From Mytilus edulis (taxonomy: Eukaryota; Mollusca; Bivalvia; Mytilida; Mytilidae), in the NCBI RefSeq assembly GCF_963676685.1, contig NC_092355.1:73437176-73501175 (forward strand): 64,000 nt of DNA, in the 5' to 3' direction. The notes beneath the pieces are model-generated. The model saw only the letters and a list, made by a program, of their open reading frames with translations. It was not told the origin of the DNA and searched no databases. This document shows positions 47,684 through 57,500 of this stretch, piece after piece (the stretch's first letter is position 1; every line of letters begins with the position of its first letter). The position numbers and the translations under genes are program-made.

Positions 47684-47845
47684 ATAAGATATTTCATAAA
47701 ATTTTACCCTCACATACTTTCAACCCCTAGATATTATAACCCCCAACATTTACATAAGATATTGAAATGTACTTTTTATAAAATTGTAACCCCTATTTTA
47801 TGACATACTTTTAATTCCTAGGTATTATAACCCCCAACATTTTAT
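47684..47845. repeat. Subterminal tandem repeat of the Maverick left end
   Basis: Two units of about 70-90 bp, each with GCATAAGATATT / ACATAAGATATT, TTTTATAAAATT.TA and ending TATTATAACCCCCAACATTT (47724-47752 and 47816-47844). A third ATAACCCCCAC lies at 47560. Confidence 0.7.
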
Positions 47846-47942
47846 TGATCAGTAGAGTTTTCATTAATCATACACCATAACATGCTTACTATATAAACCT
47901 TCAGAATAAACTACTTAAATCATTCTTCCTCTTGTTAACGAA

Positions 47943-49013
47943 ATGGGGTTTGAAAGAAAAATGACAAAGTATCGATGTGGATGTTATTCTGAGGAAATGG
48001 CTCACGACTCCTTTGATTATACGGAATCAAGTGAATACAGAAACATATGTGGAAGACATCCTTCAGAAGAATCAGCAAACGAAGATCATAGCAAGTGTAC
48101 CAAAATGGTTGAAGTGATAGAAAATGCACGCTATGCATTAAGTCAAAATATGGATACAGACACCGTTGCATGCCATTTAACAGCAAGAGAAGTAATTACA
48201 AAAGGTCAAAAAGATGAGTTACTAAAATGTAAATCGAAACAACTTAAAACAAGAAAACTTATCAACATGATAGTAGAATCGAAGAATATATCACTGCATC
48301 ACCTTAGAATGTCTTTACTCAAGGCAGGTCAACCTGATTTACTACCTTATATCAGTGAAACAAAACAAAAAGAGAGTGACTACAGTGGTGATGATGAAAA
48401 GGATGCCCGACAATCATCTGAAAATAGATGTATGATAGAACTACAGGTAGAGTCTTTCGTGGGAGTTAAAGACTTTAAGGGTCAAACATATATCAACATC
48501 CGTAATTATCAAACAATTGAAGGAAAGAAATATCCTACGAAACAAGGTGTGGCACTAACTTTATCACGTTGGTTAGTACTGGAAACTCAAAAGGATTTCA
48601 TTGACAGTGTTTTTAAACTGTGTTTGACTGGAGAACAGGTTAATGAAGAACTTATTCATTTAGGCGGGGGTGTTTACGTTACATTAAATTCTAAATACCC
48701 TACAGTTGACGTCCGTCAATTTTGGAAACCAGAAGATAAAGATAAACCTATAGCTACAAAACGAGGAATACCTTTGAATAACATCAAATGGCAAAAACTT
48801 TGCGATTCCATGAAAATAATGAGAGACTTTGTTCCAGAACTGAATAGCGCAGTCATCTGTAGAAATACCCACAACAACCAAATGGAAATGTTCAAGTGTT
48901 CTGAATGCGAACCTTACCACATTGATGAGGATGACGACTTTGTAACACAGAATCAAGAAGGAGATTTCGAAATTATGAAAAACATATTAGACCCAGATGG
49001 TGAATCTGAATAA
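47943..49013 (+). CDS. CARD-PC4-PC4 fusion protein of the Maverick
   Basis: A 356-residue protein, the first gene of the element. Residues about 55-138 read as a caspase-recruitment (CARD, death-fold) domain: ENARYALSQNMDTD, then HLTAREVITKGQKDELL, then TRKLINMIVE and SLLKAGQPDLLPYI follow the six-helix CARD pattern. Residues about 172-226 are a PC4 ssDNA-binding domain: VGVKDFKGQTYINIRNY, PTKQGVALTLSRW. A second PC4 copy spans about 238-300: GGGVYVTLNSKYPTVDVRQF, TKRGIPLNNIKW. The N-terminus has three Cys (12, 14, 36), and the C-terminus a CSEC pair and an acidic tail. PC4 normally works as a dimer, so two copies in one chain could act as a built-in dimer. A role in viral DNA replication or transcription plus contact with host CARD adaptors is an inference. 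It could also be a captured host gene. Confidence 0.75.
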   Translation: MGFERKMTKYRCGCYSEEMAHDSFDYTESSEYRNICGRHPSEESANEDHSKCTKMVEVIENARYALSQNMDTDTVACHLTAREVITKGQKDELLKCKSKQLKTRKLINMIVESKNISLHHLRMSLLKAGQPDLLPYISETKQKESDYSGDDEKDARQSSENRCMIELQVESFVGVKDFKGQTYINIRNYQTIEGKKYPTKQGVALTLSRWLVLETQKDFIDSVFKLCLTGEQVNEELIHLGGGVYVTLNSKYPTVDVRQFWKPEDKDKPIATKRGIPLNNIKWQKLCDSMKIMRDFVPELNSAVICRNTHNNQMEMFKCSECEPYHIDEDDDFVTQNQEGDFEIMKNILDPDGESE

Positions 49014-49232
49014 CAGACAAAGAATGAAAATAAATACATGTGACTTTCATGAACCAAGTGTTTACATACTTTCATTGTATTTGAAAAGATGATATATATA
49101 TAAATAATGTAATTTGTAAATAAAAATATATAAGATGATGTATTTTTTTTAATTTTCATTATAAAGAGTTGTAGTAATGGACATATTCATTTTACAAATA
49201 GAAATTGAACTGTCCATAAATACATTAGGAAA

Positions 49233-50398
49233 ATGACACAAAAACAAAAAGAAGCATATGTCAAACGAATATGGACAGATCCAGGTCATCCAGCTGCTTT
49301 TGCTGGCCCTAATAAATTATTAAAGGTTATTCGTCAAGAAGGAAAATTCGACATCAGCAGAGGACAATTGAAAAAATTTTAGCTGGTCAAGATACATACA
49401 GTGTTCAAAAACCTTCAAGAAAAAACTTTAAAAGGAATAGGGTAGTTGTTGCTGGTTTAAATGCTCAATGGGACGGAGATTTAGCATCAATGGAAAATGT
49501 ATCGGACTTTAATTCTAAAAAAGAAAATGTGTCTAAGTTTAATTCTAAAATAAAATTTTTATTAGTATTGATAGACATATTTTCAAGATTTTTGATAGTA
49601 AGACCATTAATAGACAAAAAAAGTGCGACAGTAACAGCTGCATTAAAATCAATTTTTACCGAAGGTAACAGAAGACCCAATACAATTCGTTTTGATTTAG
49701 GAGGAGAATTTCAATCAAGTGTGAAAAAATATTTACAAAAGGAAAAAATTCACGTTTTTTACACATATAATTCACGGATAAAAAGTAACTACGCAGAGAG
49801 GGTAATCAGAACTCTGAAGAATCGTATATATTCCTATTTTATGGAAAATCAAACATCTAAGTACATAGATGTTCTTCAAAAATTGGTCGACAGTTACAAC
49901 AACACACCACATCAATCACTGGGAGGTGCAACACCTGCATCTGTGACAAAAACGAACGAAGACGAAATTCGATACATGCAATATGTGGCCAGAAAAAAGT
50001 CAGTTTCTACAGGAGTTATGAAACATAAAAAGAAGAGGAGACAATTTTACAAATACAGGGTCGGAAATCAAGTAAGAATTTCGCAATTGAAAAGAGTTTT
50101 CGAAAAGGGATATCAAGAAAATTGGACTTTGGAATTTTTTAAAATATCTAAAAGATATAGAAGACAACAACAGGACATTTACAAATTAAAAGATACCCTA
50201 AATCAGGAATTAAAGGGGTCTTTCTACAGGTATGAGATCCAAAAAATTGACCAATCAAAAACGAAACTGTATAAAATAGAAAAGATTGTTAGAAAAAGAA
50301 AGTTAGACGGTAAAGATCAAGTATTAGTAAAATGGTTAGGTTGGCCAATAAAATTTAATTCTTGGATTTTCAAAAATTCCATCAAAGATATTAAATAG
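49233..50398 (+). pseudogene. Maverick integrase (DDE, chromodomain), one frameshift
   Basis: The integrase inserts the linear genome into host DNA. The start at 49233 opens a 49-codon piece (ends TAG 49380-49382) that continues in the -1 frame. The change lies in the A6T4 run at 49371-49380, consistent with a one-base loss, an assembly error or ribosomal slippage. The downstream piece runs open to 50398. Catalytic acidic residues are visible in QWDGDL, RFDLGGEF and NYAERVIRTLK. A C-terminal chromodomain (YKIEKIVRKRK, VLVKWLGWPIKFNSWI) is typical of the group. Just after the first Asp there is an unusual insertion holding two copies of a FNSKKENVSDFNSK-like word. The remaining start in the second piece (49490) lacks the zinc-binding N-terminus and the first catalytic Asp. 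Confidence 0.88.
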
Positions 50399-50415
50399 TT
50401 CTTAAATGTTGTTTA

Positions 50416-50862
50416 ATGTCATTAATTGGGAAAATGAGCGTGAGACTAGTTGTATCATCAGATGACGGAAAAGATTTATTCTTAGAAAATAAACCACACG
50501 ACTTTAGAGTCAAATTAAATCAAACAATACAGCTGGACGGTTACTGGGTTGTCGCTGTTACCGAATTTACTACAACAGAACGCAACGATTCAGACCAAAA
50601 GCCGGAATTGTTTATCTTTTCCGACATATGTCAAGATAGTTTTATTGGAAATAACGAACAACCGTTACTTAGAAGAATATATTTCGACAGAAAAAAACAA
50701 AACAATATAGTTTACCATAATCCTTATTACATACCCGTTCGATTTAGCGAAATACAACATCTACATTTTTATATAAAGGATGATAAAGGACAAGATGCCT
50801 CATTTCTAAAACAGAAAGTGACGATAACACTTCATTTGAAAAAATTCCCGTTCGTTTTCTAA
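50416..50862 (+). CDS. Penton-like minor capsid protein
   Basis: 148 residues, single jelly-roll protein expected at the capsid five-fold vertices. The pattern FRVKLNQTIQLDGYWVVAVT near the N-terminus, the middle segment with LFIFSDICQDSFIG, and YYIPVRFSEIQHLHFYIKDD followed by KVTITLHLKK at the end is the usual Polinton minor capsid layout. Met 7 (50434) is an alternative start. It stands 17 bp after the integrase stop, and one base separates it from the next gene. The frame is intact. Confidence 0.82.
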   Translation: MSLIGKMSVRLVVSSDDGKDLFLENKPHDFRVKLNQTIQLDGYWVVAVTEFTTTERNDSDQKPELFIFSDICQDSFIGNNEQPLLRRIYFDRKKQNNIVYHNPYYIPVRFSEIQHLHFYIKDDKGQDASFLKQKVTITLHLKKFPFVF

Positions 50863-50863
50863 A

Positions 50864-51316
50864 ATGAACCTAACAACTGAATCTACATTATGGGAGCAAT
50901 TTTATAAAAACATGGCTTCAAATAAATTTAACCCCTACCAATATAGACGCATAAAAAGAAAAAGACATTCGGGACGTGGACTTCATGGTCGTTTTAGAAA
51001 TTCCTACATGATTCCGGTTAATCCAAATGCTGTTGACGTCAACAAAAATGTTATCAAGTCAACTATGGTATCACCTGTTGCTGCTGCAGAGGAAAGAGCA
51101 ATGTCGGAAATGAAAGATTTAAAAAAAGAGGAAAAACCTCATGTGAAGGTAAAGAACATTATAAAAGACAAGAGAAAAAAGAAAAAGCTCAAAACGAAAA
51201 AATCTAACAAAGGATCAACATCGAGATTAAACAAGAAAGAAAAATTGAAAAGAAAATTTGACAAGAACTATTACGATAACGCGTGGAATCAATACCGGGT
51301 TAAAAGAAAGCGATAA
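50864..51316 (+). CDS. Basic core-like protein of the Maverick
   Basis: 150 residues, very rich in Lys and Arg, especially a poly-basic tract (KDKRKKKKLKTKKSNK) at about 103-120 and a KRKR end. A HSGRGLHGRFRNSY segment near residue 36 is the only ordered-looking part. Its position between the minor and major capsid genes and its charge suggest a DNA-condensing or capsid-lining protein like the adenovirus core proteins; this is an inference. Spacing to the major capsid gene is 3 bp. Confidence 0.65.
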   Translation: MNLTTESTLWEQFYKNMASNKFNPYQYRRIKRKRHSGRGLHGRFRNSYMIPVNPNAVDVNKNVIKSTMVSPVAAAEERAMSEMKDLKKEEKPHVKVKNIIKDKRKKKKLKTKKSNKGSTSRLNKKEKLKRKFDKNYYDNAWNQYRVKRKR

Positions 51317-51319
51317 ATT

Positions 51320-52627
51320 ATGGCATATTTGAGTGATGATAATAAAGAAATTGGGCAACCAATGGAACTTTCTATTTTTGCCTCTCCTCCTAATCAAGTG
51401 GCAATCGAGAAAATGATATATACGGAAGAACGGCCTATTTCAAATTTGATTAACGACTCTACACCTATTGAAATAGTAATCTCGGGAGCTGGTAATGACT
51501 ACATTGATTTGAGAAAAAGTCGTTTATACGTTAAAATGCAAATTTTAAAAGAAGATGGAACCAAACTTGCACCAAAAGAGAAGGCAGGGATAATTAATTT
51601 ACCTTTACAGAGTATGTTTTCCAACATCGATGTTTACATGAATAATAAATTAATATCGGCAAATTCTAACAATTATCCGTGGAAGTCATACTTTAAAGTC
51701 ATTCTATCTTCTGGCAGTGATGAACAAAATTCTCAACTGCAAAGTCAACTCTTCATGAAGGACAGCGAACCTATGGACTCTTTAAATTTAAATGCCGGAT
51801 TTGTAAACAGATACGAATATACAAAAGAATCTAGGACTTTTGAGCTAGAAAGCAATTTAATGGAAGACACTTTACTTTTGGATAAATATTTGATAAACGG
51901 CGTAGACATCTACATCAAACTTTACCGTTCCAATGCTCCCTTTTTACTAATGTCTGCAGAGAAGACCCCCAAATACAAAGTAAAAATATTAGACGTATTC
52001 TTCAGAACAGCAAGAGTCAAGGTAGACCCTGGTGTAATATTGAATCACAGACGTCAAATTAAAGAGTCACCTGCTAAATACCTCATGAACAGAAGCCATG
52101 TAATACAAAATGTCATACCTCAAGGATCAACTGAATTTTTTTGGGATTCTTTGTTTCCAAAAGCACTGCCTTCTAAAGTCGTGTTTGGACTTGTATCTCA
52201 AAAAGCAGCAAATGGACACTATACAGCCAATCCTTTCAATTTCCAACACTATAACATGTCCAATATCACTTTGAAAGTGAATGGTGTAGAAGTATACGGG
52301 TCACCCCTAAACTTAGATTTCAGCAATAATAGAAATTACACAGCAGCATATGTTAGGCTATTTGAAATTTGCGATAAATGGCAAAAAGACACCGGTTTAA
52401 ACATAACTTTAAATGATTTCGGTAACGGCTATACATTCATTGTTTTCAACATGGATCCTTCGGACCTACAGGAAGATTTTCTAAATCTCGTAAAACACGG
52501 GAACGCCAGGTTAGAAATGAGATTTAGCGTACCTACGCCAGAAGTTATAAATTGTCTCTGTTATTACCAAACGCAGGCCATTTTGACCTGTGACGAGACA
52601 AGAAACATCAACATTGTGGAACCATGA
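51320..52627 (+). CDS. Major capsid protein (double jelly-roll)
   Basis: 435 residues, the trimeric hexon-type building block of Maverick and adintovirus capsids. N-terminal strands are visible as PIEIVISGAGNDYIDLRKSR and LYVKMQILKEDG, followed by LPLQSMFSNIDVYMNNKLIS. The second half has FNFQHYNMSNITLKVNGVEV, YGSPLNLDF and NYTAAYVRLFE, and the end FVPTPEV-like region RLEMRFSVPTPEVINCLCYY, all characteristic of this capsid family. There are no internal stops and the length is a little under the usual 450-600 residues. Its last four bases overlap the protease start (ATGA). Confidence 0.88.
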   Translation: MAYLSDDNKEIGQPMELSIFASPPNQVAIEKMIYTEERPISNLINDSTPIEIVISGAGNDYIDLRKSRLYVKMQILKEDGTKLAPKEKAGIINLPLQSMFSNIDVYMNNKLISANSNNYPWKSYFKVILSSGSDEQNSQLQSQLFMKDSEPMDSLNLNAGFVNRYEYTKESRTFELESNLMEDTLLLDKYLINGVDIYIKLYRSNAPFLLMSAEKTPKYKVKILDVFFRTARVKVDPGVILNHRRQIKESPAKYLMNRSHVIQNVIPQGSTEFFWDSLFPKALPSKVVFGLVSQKAANGHYTANPFNFQHYNMSNITLKVNGVEVYGSPLNLDFSNNRNYTAAYVRLFEICDKWQKDTGLNITLNDFGNGYTFIVFNMDPSDLQEDFLNLVKHGNARLEMRFSVPTPEVINCLCYYQTQAILTCDETRNINIVEP

Positions 52628-53073
52628 ATGGAAAACAATTAACCAAATTATTAACCGACTACGAATGTTTAAAAAAGACATTTATCCATATCATCGATCT
52701 TAATAATCTTCACGATATCGTCCAGAATCATTATCCACAAGTTTATATAATCAATCCGGGAAAACATTGGATATGTGTAATTTTCTACAATTCCATAGAA
52801 GCGGAATATTTTGATAGTCTTGGAAAACAGGTTAATTTTTATGGTACTAGACTAGTTAATTTCATAGCCAACAACAGTCAAAGATGTACTTCAATCCAGA
52901 GACAAACACAAGCTAACACTTCAAACATTTGTGGACTGTATGTTGTATTTTTTGTAACAATGAGATTATGTTTTAAAATGTCATTGGAAAATGTATATGA
53001 TATGTTGTCTGTAAATAGGCATGAAAATGATCGATTTGTTAAGTTATATTTTTTAAAGGTATATTCTAAATAA
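52624..53073 (+). CDS. Adenain-like cysteine protease
   Basis: 149 residues; the capsid maturation protease of the group. The catalytic His is in NPGKHWICVIF, the acid residue in AEYFDSLGK, the Gln in QRQTQANTS and the nucleophile in ICGLYVVFF; this matches the H-D/E-Q-C order of adenovirus proteases. It overlaps the major capsid gene by 4 bp, which fixes the start. The frame is intact. Confidence 0.88.
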   Translation: MNGKQLTKLLTDYECLKKTFIHIIDLNNLHDIVQNHYPQVYIINPGKHWICVIFYNSIEAEYFDSLGKQVNFYGTRLVNFIANNSQRCTSIQRQTQANTSNICGLYVVFFVTMRLCFKMSLENVYDMLSVNRHENDRFVKLYFLKVYSK

Positions 53074-53154
53074 AGTAAGATTAACAGATATTTTTTATTT
53101 ACTTATTCTTCATGAACCTTATGACGTAAGTCTTAATAAAAAACCCCCGCTATT

Positions 53155-53847
53155 ATGACAGTAGTTCATTTGTCACAAACAAACGCGATGGAGAATGATC
53201 GAACGATGTTACCCTTTTCTTCGCCGACAACAATTTGTGTAGTAGGACCAACTCAGGCAGGCAAATCGATGTTTACTAAAAGACTCATAGAAAATGCCAA
53301 TGTCATGTTCGTTGAACCACCAGAAAAAATATTGTATGCTTATTCCGAATATCAACCACTGTTTGACGACATGCAAGAACAATCCAACTTGATATTTCAC
53401 GAAGGTCTCCCGGATAAACAAAAAATTGAAGAATTTACGGAAAATGGAAAACATTCATTGATTATTTTGGACGATCTAATATCTAAAATAGTACAATCGG
53501 AAGAGCTTTTGCATTTATTTTCTGTTACAAGTCACCATAGAAAGGCATCCGTAGTTCTCATTTCGCAATCTTTGTACCCTCCAGGAAAATACGCTAAAAG
53601 CATTTCTTTGAATTGTGCCAATTTCGTTTTGTTTCGTAACCCTAGAGATATGCGTCAGCTGATAACCTTTGCATCGCAGATTCTCCCAGGCATGACGCAA
53701 TATTTCATGGACAGCTATTTAAAAGCGACAAAAGAGAGGTATTCGTATATGCTCGCTGACCTTTCACCCCACAGAGAAGATCGACAATACATGCTCAGAA
53801 CAGGGATTTTTCCCGGTGACACGTGTGTAGTCTACAGACCTATATAA
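53155..53847 (+). CDS. Genome-packaging ATPase (FtsK/HerA, A32-like)
   Basis: 230 residues. Walker A is VVGPTQAGKSMFTKRL (about residues 30-45) and Walker B is HSLIILDDLI (about 97-106). The later segments HHRKASVVLISQSLYPPGKY and LFRNPRDMRQLITFASQILP are the sensor and arginine-finger region of the Maverick ATPases. Met 11 (53185) is an alternative start. An 80 bp gap with AATAAA words (about 53073 and 53134) separates it from the protease. Confidence 0.88.
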   Translation: MTVVHLSQTNAMENDRTMLPFSSPTTICVVGPTQAGKSMFTKRLIENANVMFVEPPEKILYAYSEYQPLFDDMQEQSNLIFHEGLPDKQKIEEFTENGKHSLIILDDLISKIVQSEELLHLFSVTSHHRKASVVLISQSLYPPGKYAKSISLNCANFVLFRNPRDMRQLITFASQILPGMTQYFMDSYLKATKERYSYMLADLSPHREDRQYMLRTGIFPGDTCVVYRPI

Positions 53848-53886
53848 ATATCGATGAATGTGTTTTTTCGTATCATTTTGTAAAAT

Positions 53887-54195
53887 ATGAGTCAACGAAT
53901 GAAATCAAATACAGTATTTTTAAGATTTTTATACCAAGCTAGTAAAAATCAAAGAGTGGCAATCTTTCCACATTTGACTAAAGAACAGGTGAATGTTCTA
54001 TCCGAAGTGGCTTTAAACATTTTTAAAGGAGTGTTTCCGAACAAACAAAAATATCTAAAAACTTTGAAACCATATAAATCAGTTCTTTACCAATTAGGAT
54101 CAAAATCATTAGGTGTACGAAAGAAAAAACAATTACTGATACGTTACAACAATTTGATTCCACATTTGTTAGGACCCTTATTGGATTTCTTGTAA
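53887..54195 (+). CDS. Conserved small Maverick protein (102 aa)
   Basis: The pattern EVALNIFKGVFPNKQKYLKT, LKPYKSVLYQLGSKSLGVRK and a final hydrophobic IPHLLGPLLDFL matches a small basic protein found in many animal Maverick and adintovirus genomes, where the end is usually a Gly/Leu-rich amphipathic helix. Its function is not established; a membrane-active or core role like adenovirus pVI or pX has been proposed for such proteins. It is 39 bp after the ATPase and 2 bp before the next gene. Confidence 0.7.
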   Translation: MSQRMKSNTVFLRFLYQASKNQRVAIFPHLTKEQVNVLSEVALNIFKGVFPNKQKYLKTLKPYKSVLYQLGSKSLGVRKKKQLLIRYNNLIPHLLGPLLDFL

Positions 54196-54197
54196 CA

Positions 54198-54470
54198 ATG
54201 GCAAAAGAGCTGATATTAGTGTCAAAAAGAAAATACGAAGAACTCTTAAAATCGGGGAATCATAGGGATACAGAAATGACAAGACAGGTCGACGAGCATG
54301 AAAAACCTGAAGATAGTGATCCGGTGAAAGAAGTTTCTATGCAAACAGGAAATGGACAATTCGTTGAAAAACTAGACACTAATGAACATGGTACGCCCGG
54401 GATACTAGATCGCCCTCCGAAGATACGAAGGAAGACATTAAAAAAGAATGTAAAATGGATTTCATTTTAA
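54198..54470 (+). CDS. Conserved small Maverick protein (90 aa)
   Basis: It begins MAKELILVSKRKYEELLKSG, has an acidic, low-complexity middle and ends TPGILDRPPKIRRKTLKKNV plus KWISF. The ILVSK.KYE start and the PGI..RPPKIRRK end are seen in the last gene of the capsid block in related elements. The function is unknown. It is the last plus-strand gene, and its stop is 42 bp from the stop of the convergent polymerase gene. Confidence 0.6.
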   Translation: MAKELILVSKRKYEELLKSGNHRDTEMTRQVDEHEKPEDSDPVKEVSMQTGNGQFVEKLDTNEHGTPGILDRPPKIRRKTLKKNVKWISF

Positions 54471-54512
54471 TTATCATATAATACAGTGGTTTTCAAATAA
54501 AAAATATAATGA
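54471..54512. terminator. Convergent transcription end between the two Maverick blocks
   Basis: A 42 bp AT-rich gap. AATAAA on the plus strand at about 54497 probably serves the capsid block. The plus and minus transcripts must end inside each other's last gene or in this gap. Confidence 0.4.
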
Positions 54513-57500
54513 TCACTTATTTACACTACAATAGCCAAATGGTAAAGTTGTCAAGTCGTTTAATAACCGTCTCTTCGTGTATACCATTCTGTAATCTTTC
54601 TCTTCGACCCTGTTATACAATTTCCTTTTAAGGGCTAGTCTTGAAATTTTGCGTGGATTCCTCGTTTTGATATACTCGATATTTTTATTCACTACAACAT
54701 CGCAAATAGAAGAAAAATTAATTAGATCTGAATTGGTTTTATTGTTTAAGGAAAAGCCTCTAACTTTACAGGTTTCTCTTCCAGAGGCCATCTTATAGGC
54801 GTAATTCTTAGGACCTCCAGACACAAAATGTGTAATATGTCCATCTTCTGGTGAAACTTCGTTTGTCAATTGACCCAAGTAATTCCCTATGGGTAGTGTT
54901 TTTGTTAAGTTTTTATCTTTATCCCGAAAGATAATCGAGTCCGTATCCACGTACAAAGCGTCGGTACCAGTACGTTCCAGTAATTCGTACAGTTTGGTCC
55001 TTGCCCAACAAGTAGTAAATGAAGCTATGAAAATGTTAGTTTTGACGTCCATAGGAATAAAAAACGGATGATCCGTATGTTCCATTTGTACCAAATCTTT
55101 ACTAATGATGTGAAAATCTATAACCTCTTTTCTAGGATCAGACAGTAACTGAAAAAAATTCTCTGCCTCGTTCTCGTGGAAAAATGTAGTTTGTTTCATA
55201 TTTAGACGTTGACCAAATTTACCCCAAAAACTGTTTAAAGCAATTTTTGCCAAGCTACGAAGTCCTGGATTTTTTTTAATTTGATTATAGTCCAAATGTA
55301 TTCCTTCATTTTTAGCGTAGTCTGCTATGTAATCCCGTTTCTGTTGTTCCGTTCTGCACTCTTCTGGAAACCCCGATGCTTCTTGTTTTAATTTCAAAAA
55401 GAGGTTGACATATGCATCGAAAAGTCCTCCTTTGCCCGTTCGAGGATTGTACGTTCGATGTTCTGGAAAGTGATATACTTCGTATATCTTTTGAATTGCA
55501 TATCCTTTCGAACGTGCCAGATTCAGCTCTGGAGTACACCAAGTTCCGACAATAGCTCTTTCTTCATCTGTACAGGTACAGTCATTTTGGTTTTCGTTAT
55601 CTGCACATTGTTTACAGAGTGGAAACTTCAATTTTCCATTAGAAACGTACGGTAGAACAGGATGAAACAGATGCCTGTTAGGCAAGACTTTGACCTTCGC
55701 GACTCCGAAATAATTGGAAATATCTTCGAAATCCGATGTTATGATGACGGGATGACCAACTGGATATTTTCCATATTTGTTGACACTGGGATACAGACTA
55801 CAAAATAAAAAAAAATGATATAACAAGGGATGAAATCATTTGAATAATTATATCATAATCCAGATTCTAAGAATTGAGATTACCTCGTAAAGTCGAAATA
55901 CTCAATGGTCTCTCCTGGTTCTGTACATTCGTGATAGAGCGTAATTGGATTGGTCCTACCGCCAAAAAAACTTTGTCTAACGTCTAAACGATCTTCGATC
56001 TCACACGTTGATACGTAGTCTCTCATAGGGTCGTCTAAATCCAGCTGGTGGTGAAATTCGTGCTCCCAAATGCAGACATACTTGTACCCCAGACGTATCA
56101 GTTCTCTCTCTTTCTTTCTGGTTAGGTAGTACAATTCATTCATAGAATGTTTTGTCATTGGATGTGTTGTCTTTGTTCTATCGTGTGGGTAGCAGGAAGG
56201 ACATCCATGGAAAACACAACCTTAAAATATATAATAATATATATATATATATATATATAATATATAATGTATATACATATATATATATGTGTGTATATAT
56301 AATATATAAATTTTATAAACATATTAATATTGCCGCCGCCGCCGCCACCACCGTTTCGTCTCATACATTTACCACTCACCTAAGAATTCGTAAGCTGTCT
56401 TTTTTGGGAACTCCACGTAACCGTCTAGTCTGTAGTTCGTTCCAGGTACTTTGTATTCACCTCTACCGTTCAAGGCGTGTTGTATGTGGAGTCGTTTTCC
56501 CTTACGTCTGCTGGTTTCCATGATCCATTCCAACCACTGAATGGAAACTTTGCTAAAATTATCCCTTGCAACATAACCTTCTGACGGGACGACAGCAATC
56601 GGACTTTTGACAAATGTCGTTTTCTCTACTTTGTATGTATCCGAAGAATGTAAAGCTTTTTCGGTTACCCATTCACCACGGGGCAAACGTACAAGAAATT
56701 CACCACTTTCCTGTTTCGATGGACACTTCAGAGTCTCGTTATTCGACAAATTTGTCAAAACAGTTTCATATTCTTCTTCCAGAAACAATTGTCTGTAGAT
56801 CGCCTGACAGGCAGAGGCAATCGTGACGTAATCGTATGGATCTATGCCTTCGGTAAGTTTTTCGTTGCTAACCGAAGTAACTTCCATCATGATTTTTCGA
56901 AACTGCATGCATCCACGTCTTAAAATGTCTACGTCCGATACACAGTACTTGTACATCTCTGACTGAAAATCAAATGTTTTGCTCTTGTTGCTATTGTACC
57001 ATTTCCAAAATGTGTTGGCTTCTTCTTCGCCCATGTATTCGATTCCGTAATAGTATGCCTCTGGTTGTGGCCCTTTATAAGACTGGTTTTCTTTCGTGTT
57101 GAACAGATGTGGAAAGTAACCTTTTTGTAATTCCTGTAAACCGAAACACTTGGGAATTTTCGACAATTTCATTCCTATGAAATTGATCGAATCCAGGAAG
57201 GTCAGGTCTAAATTCTTTGACACATGCATATATACTATCTTCGAACCGTTAAAAATAATTTTATTGGGTTTTACGCTGTGGTGTTCTATCAGGGCATTCA
57301 ATACGGGGTAGTTGTCAAAACCTTTCGCATTGTGTGCTATGAGTACCGTGTTTTTGTAATGCGGCGTCATAATCTGGGAACAAAATTCGTATGGAACGTC
57401 TTCGCCTTTAAACACCCTTTGTCTGTAACCGCAACTGCTTTCGCATGGAAGTGTCGTAGTATTCTTTTTGAAAATTCTACACTTATCACAGCGACTTCCA

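Noticed and set aside
48684-48956. 90-residue minus-strand frame
   Set aside because: It is the shadow of the CARD-PC4 gene.
47943-54470. Prokaryotic or phage operon
   Set aside because: The tight gene packing resembles an operon, but the genes are Maverick hallmarks, the partner polymerase has GT-AG introns, and the surroundings are animal.
56155-56379. Open frames with poly-Gly and IYIYIY runs
   Set aside because: They are translations of the GCC and AT repeats inside PolB intron 1.
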